A DNA stretch of 64,000 nucleotides from the NCBI GenBank assembly GCA_945860955.1, contig CAMATH010000025.1, positions 1 to 64,000 of the forward strand, read 5' to 3'. Shown here one piece after another: positions 60,400-64,000 of this stretch. The notes beneath the pieces are model-generated. The model was not told the origin of the DNA. It ran no database searches and saw nothing but the letters and a program-made list of their open reading frames with translations. This DNA comes from Planctomicrobium piriforme (lineage in GTDB: Bacteria > Planctomycetota > Planctomycetia > Planctomycetales > Planctomycetaceae). How positions within the stretch are numbered: the first letter of the stretch is position 1; each line of letters opens with the position of its first letter. The translations under genes were made by a program, and so were the position numbers.

Positions 60400-60951
60400 A
60401 TGAACGACACAATGTTCTGGAGCCTGATCGACGCGTCGCGAGACAACGCGCGGAAACTTGCGCGTCGCCCCGGCCAGGACTTTGCTGACGTTCAGGAGCA
60501 AACGCTGGCCGCGTTGTTGAAGCAACTCACCCCCGACGAGATCTGCGACTTTGACGCGACGTTTCATCAATTCCATCGAAAAGCGTATCGCTGGGATTTG
60601 TGGGGGGTCGCCTATTGGCTGCGCGGCGGTTGTAGTGACGACGGATTTATCGACTTCCGCGCCCGGTTGATCAGCTTGGGCGAAAAGGTCTTCGAACGAG
60701 CGCTGCGGGATCCCGATTCGCTGGCGGAAGTGGCGGGTGGGCCGGACGTCCCCTACCTGGCCAGCGAAGGGTTTCAGTATGTCGCGTCCAGGGTCTATGA
60801 GGAAAAGACCGGGGAAGAGATGCCGCTGTCACTGGATGTTGACGGAACGCCCGACGAGCCAGCGGGCGAACAATTTGATTTCGAAGACGATGAACGGATG
60901 CGAGAACGGTTTCCGAGGCTGTTGGAGAAATTTCCCGAAATGGGAGACTGA
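60400..60951 (+). CDS. DUF4240 family protein
   Basis: 183 residues. The DUF4240 pattern is clear: TMFWSLIDASRDNA at the start, LLKQLTPDEICDFDATFHQF, then WDLWGVAYWLRGGCSDDGFI with DFRARLISLGEKVFERALRDPDSLA. The C-terminus is acidic (DFEDDERMRERFPRLLEKFP). The family is cytoplasmic and of unknown function, and is often found among polymorphic-toxin or immunity-like neighbours. It follows the lactonase-like gene by 25 bases and may be cotranscribed. Confidence 0.85.
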   Translation: MNDTMFWSLIDASRDNARKLARRPGQDFADVQEQTLAALLKQLTPDEICDFDATFHQFHRKAYRWDLWGVAYWLRGGCSDDGFIDFRARLISLGEKVFERALRDPDSLAEVAGGPDVPYLASEGFQYVASRVYEEKTGEEMPLSLDVDGTPDEPAGEQFDFEDDERMRERFPRLLEKFPEMGD

Positions 60952-60982
60952 GGTTGGAAGTCGGTTGCTGCGCGCGGTCCAT

Positions 60983-62863
60983 TCAGCGCAGGCGAAACAG
61001 GACGTCGCCTGGCGGAATTGTCGATCCGATCTCGGCGGCCGAATTCACGAGAAAATCGAATTCGCCGCGATCGTCGACGCCATCGGGTCCAATCGAATAG
61101 ATCACCGGTTCACCCTTTACGATCGCAAACCGAAACGGCTGATCGGAATAGGGATCAATTGGAATCTCTGGCAGTCCAGCGGCCGCGACAACTGCGGCGA
61201 GGTCCGGCGGTGGGTCGGAATGAGACAACCGCCAGCGTTTCAGGGCGATGAGGCAATCGGTGCCGCGAGAAAATGTTTCGGCTCGCCGAAACGCCTCGAT
61301 ATAGGTCGGCAGAACCACATTGAGTTGCGCCAGGATGAATGTCCGTTTTGTCTTCGCCTCGACCGATTCCAGTGCCCCGGCCTGCTGTCCGCGGGGCAGG
61401 CGTAAAATCGGGAGCATATCTCGATACCATTCGCCCAAGACTCGCAACTCCTGTTGGAACTCGTCCTCCGACATGACTTCCAATCGTGTGTTGAACGATT
61501 GCACCTGTCGCTGGGTTTCCTCCACGTCGCGATCCATCATCGCCATCGCGAAAATCAGATGCCCCGGAGTGGTCCCTCCCAGTCCTTCCATAAGTTTGGG
61601 GATTCGGTCGGGCGCGAAGTCCCCGGTGCGATGTTCGAGGTCGTGAATCGCGGTGCGGAGCATGAGGTATTCCGCCTGCGCTCCGGCCTCCCAACGGTCC
61701 CAGCCGGTGGCCTGATGCTCACGCAGCAGCGACGCCAGCGTGTCACAATGTTCTGCAGTGCAATCCTCCCCATCAAGAATCGCCGGCAGAATGGAATTCA
61801 GGCAAATCCTGTCGATCGCGATCGAGACCAACTGGCAGACGGCCGCCCCACGCGGTCTCAAATCGCGGCTCATTCGCAACGCGGACTTCAGCGAGGCGAT
61901 GGCGGTATTCGGGTCATGCCGAGTGATCGCCCGGAACGCTTGAACTTCGAGCAGGAACGCAACGGTGCGCGCCACCTGAGCGTGCGGCAACAAAGTTGCG
62001 AGTCCGACACTGGTCTCAAAAATCAGGGGTCGCTTCGATTGCGCAACGGCGAGTTTCTCAAACCCCACATTGTACTCTGAGAGTATTTGATCAACCTCGA
62101 CATCGTCCGCCGCTTTACGTTCCTGGAGGTACGCCTTCATGTTGCGATTCCAACGTTCGAAAAAAGCGTTGAATCGCTGTGTTCGGCTATCCAGTTGTTG
62201 GCGGCGTGCGTCCCGGAATTCCTGCGGAAAGTACAGCTCCATGTCTCTCGAGAACTCGCCGAACGCGTCAATCATCAACGCGACCGCTTCCTCGTTTTCC
62301 GAACTGTCTGGAAAGAGTTTTTTGACGTCGAATGGCGCATCCTTCACCAACCACTCGGGGGCGCGTCGCAGTGGATTGGGAAAACGCGGCGCTCGCTCAT
62401 TCAAACGCAAGGCATCGGACTGACCTCCCGCCGCACTATTCCCAGTGGTCGCGGCAACGGTTTGCGGGGACGCGTCACCCCGTTCCCGATGTGTCCCTCG
62501 CACCATCAGCCACCACGCCAAACCAACCAATCCGGCGACAGCCGGTAACGCAATCAAAGCAACTGGACGCCACAAGCGCGATTTCATTTCAACATTGTCA
62601 ATGCGAATCACTCCGGCCGTCCGTGGCTTCGAAGGGGCGTGGAACCGGAAGTCCGGAGGTGTATTATCGACAACGACGGTGGCGGCGAATTCATCCCCTT
62701 CCCCGCTCGATTCGTCTTTCGTCGCTGCTCCGTCCACCACGGTGACAACGACCCGACACGTTGGACACACAATGGACTGGGGACCCGAGCCTCCCACGCA
62801 TGGTACGGAGTGTCCATTGGGACAAATGACCGAGTTCTTGTTGTTGTTGTTCGACATGTCCAT
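60983..62863 (-). CDS. Membrane protein with N-terminal zinc ribbon
   Basis: 626 residues from ATG 62863; TTG 62872 and ATG 62857 are alternatives. An N-terminal zinc ribbon (CPNGHSVPCVGGSGPQSIVC and CPTC) precedes one membrane helix (VALIALPAVAGLVGLAWWLMV). A large helical region of about 400 residues follows, with a segment LKRWRLSHSDPPPDLAAVVA and the ending PIDPYSDQPFRFAIVKGEPV then YSIGPDGVDDRGEFDF. This closing motif recurs in planctomycete pseudopilin-like and other secreted proteins. Function is unknown. The gene starts inside the stop of the upstream WD40-like gene. Confidence 0.75.
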   Translation of the reverse strand: MDMSNNNNKNSVICPNGHSVPCVGGSGPQSIVCPTCRVVVTVVDGAATKDESSGEGDEFAATVVVDNTPPDFRFHAPSKPRTAGVIRIDNVEMKSRLWRPVALIALPAVAGLVGLAWWLMVRGTHRERGDASPQTVAATTGNSAAGGQSDALRLNERAPRFPNPLRRAPEWLVKDAPFDVKKLFPDSSENEEAVALMIDAFGEFSRDMELYFPQEFRDARRQQLDSRTQRFNAFFERWNRNMKAYLQERKAADDVEVDQILSEYNVGFEKLAVAQSKRPLIFETSVGLATLLPHAQVARTVAFLLEVQAFRAITRHDPNTAIASLKSALRMSRDLRPRGAAVCQLVSIAIDRICLNSILPAILDGEDCTAEHCDTLASLLREHQATGWDRWEAGAQAEYLMLRTAIHDLEHRTGDFAPDRIPKLMEGLGGTTPGHLIFAMAMMDRDVEETQRQVQSFNTRLEVMSEDEFQQELRVLGEWYRDMLPILRLPRGQQAGALESVEAKTKRTFILAQLNVVLPTYIEAFRRAETFSRGTDCLIALKRWRLSHSDPPPDLAAVVAAAGLPEIPIDPYSDQPFRFAIVKGEPVIYSIGPDGVDDRGEFDFLVNSAAEIGSTIPPGDVLFRLR

Positions 62864-62868
62864 GTTTC

Positions 62869-64000
62869 TCAATCAGCGCCCAGTGCCGTTGAAGAAAACT
62901 CAAGGCGGCCCTCGGCATCCACGATCACGGGAGACCCGTCCGCCCGTTCGAGTCGCAAGTAGAACCCGCACGCGCCGGTCCCGTTCAGAGTCTCGACTAG
63001 AAGACGGTTCTCGCCTTTCCGCAATGTGACTTCCGTGGAATCCTCATCGGGCCGCGCGATTCTCAACTTCCGGGTCGCGAACACCTGTTCGCCATTCAGC
63101 CACACGCGCAAACCGTCATCACTTCCCGTCCTCAATCGCAGCGTCTTTTCCTCGGCGGAAGTCAATCGTGTGACCGCGTACCCTGCCACAAACTGCTTTT
63201 CCGCGCCGAGGTGAGGCAGGCAGTCGACATACGCCGCACGCGAACCAACCGACGGTGATTCCCACGCTCCATTTTCCAGACTCGCGAGTTCGTCTGGCCC
63301 AAACTCGGGGAACCGATCCATGAGCCGCCAGGGTTTCGTCGTTGGAGAATATCGCCACCGAGTAATGAATGCGCTGTTACGGGAATTGATTCCAACCGCC
63401 GTCGCTGGCCGAACGGCAGATGTCGGCGTTGCTGAAGAGCTTTGCGTGTTTGGCGTCCGCCCGGCCCGATACCCCAGCGTCGCATCCCGGATCTCGACAG
63501 CACCTGGAGTCACCCAACAAATCGCTTTCCCGTCGGAACACCAGTTGGCGTCTCGTATCGGTTTTGAAACCGCGGTCGAATCGCGTTCGGGAAAAATCAG
63601 CAACGGTGACTGGATCACCAGGGGATTCCAAATCGCGATTTCGTCCGCCGTGAACGTCAGGAGCCGCGTTCCGTCGGGACTCCAGCGAATCCCTCCCAAA
63701 GTCCCGCGCTGCGGGAGGGAGACCGCGACCTTGCCGGTAAAGTTCACCGCCGCGACTTGAAAACAATCTGGTTCACTCGCGGCTCGAACGCCGACAAACT
63801 GTGTCGATCGGGGACTGAAGAGTAAATGGCCATCGACGCGTGTTGTGATTGACTCGATTCGCTCGCCGGTCGATCCACTCACGGTTGATGCGCCCGCTTC
63901 ACGAACGTTCGAACCGTCGCCGTCCCAGTTCCAGTCCACAATCCGATCGAACTCCGCGCGCCATAACCGCTGGCCAGTTTCGACGTCGTAACACTCGAGG
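62869..64000 (-). CDS. WD40-like protein with C-terminal PA14-like domain (5' end outside window)
   Basis: The frame is open through base 64000, where LECYDVETGQRLWRAEFDRI continues the reading upstream of the first internal start (63939). Visible are propeller-like blades (GGIRWSPDGTRLLTFTADEIAIW, DANWCSDGKAICWVTPGAVEI) and, near the C-terminus, a segment LRLRTGSDDGLRVWLNGEQV that resembles PA14/carbohydrate-binding ornaments, followed by VTLRKGENRLLVETLNGTG and FYLRLERADG. By analogy with 56777-58999 the missing part may encode a kinase domain. The zinc-ribbon gene overlaps its stop. Confidence 0.75.
   Translation of the reverse strand, partial: LECYDVETGQRLWRAEFDRIVDWNWDGDGSNVREAGASTVSGSTGERIESITTRVDGHLLFSPRSTQFVGVRAASEPDCFQVAAVNFTGKVAVSLPQRGTLGGIRWSPDGTRLLTFTADEIAIWNPLVIQSPLLIFPERDSTAVSKPIRDANWCSDGKAICWVTPGAVEIRDATLGYRAGRTPNTQSSSATPTSAVRPATAVGINSRNSAFITRWRYSPTTKPWRLMDRFPEFGPDELASLENGAWESPSVGSRAAYVDCLPHLGAEKQFVAGYAVTRLTSAEEKTLRLRTGSDDGLRVWLNGEQVFATRKLRIARPDEDSTEVTLRKGENRLLVETLNGTGACGFYLRLERADGSPVIVDAEGRLEFSSTALGAD

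Overview
The window (about 60% GC by eye, dense genes, many twin-arginine or lipoprotein precursors) comes from a planctomycete, most likely the class Planctomycetia. The indicators are families that are expanded almost only there: a DUF1549/DUF1553 cytochrome-like protein next to DUF1501 and DUF1552 proteins, Tat-exported Gfo/Idh/MocA oxidoreductases and sugar-phosphate isomerase/epimerases, an ECF sigma factor overlapping a Ser/Thr kinase with WD40 repeats, and the 'SWEGEAPAEP' type of dispersed repeat. I do not place it to genus. No rRNA, tRNA or CRISPR array was seen.

Layout. 1-5.2 kb: the 3' half of hisD, a YciH/SUI1 and universal-stress pair, a TIM-barrel epimerase, a tandem repeat block, and a Gfo/Idh/MocA oxidoreductase. 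5.3-12.2 kb: two coupled paralogous membrane proteins built from four copies of one unit, an ArsR/SRPBCC pair with a promoter-operator, a DUF998-like protein, a CPBP protease and a MATE pump. 12.5-21.9 kb: envelope and export functions (SppA-like S49 peptidase, HtrA protease, DksA-type zinc protein, secreted propeller-like and SGNH-like proteins). 22.8-28.1 kb: a branched-chain amino-acid module consisting of a promoter, an Ile/Val-rich leader peptide, a transcription attenuator, citramalate synthase (cimA), a small membrane protein and valS. 28.4-42.7 kb: ECF sigma plus vWA anti-sigma-like protein, NHL-repeat and cupin-like Tat proteins, an AsmA-like giant, MFS, lipoprotein and DUF1552. 43-49.7 kb: DUF1549/1553 and two DUF1501 proteins.

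49.9-56 kb is an accessory region: a vapBC pair whose toxin is frameshifted at a C9 run, a second antitoxin with a truncated PIN remnant, three decayed fragments of the same REP-associated tyrosine transposase (RAYT), a DMP19-like lipoprotein, a HEAT-repeat protein and two tandem RlaP-like nucleotidyltransferases. 56-64 kb: ECF sigma and WD40 kinase, a lactonase-like propeller, DUF4240, a zinc-ribbon membrane protein and the 3' part of another WD40-like gene.

The most notable signal is the leader of cimA. A -35/-10 pair is followed by a 32-codon frame ending in GIVRIVVIIGRIVPT. Its stop codon lies inside an RNA segment that can pair 10/10 with the 5' arm of a strong intrinsic terminator just before cimA. 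This is the architecture of ribosome-mediated attenuation by Ile/Val supply. A second theme is the number of unrelated dispersed palindromes and inverted-repeat elements (at least six families) between the genes.
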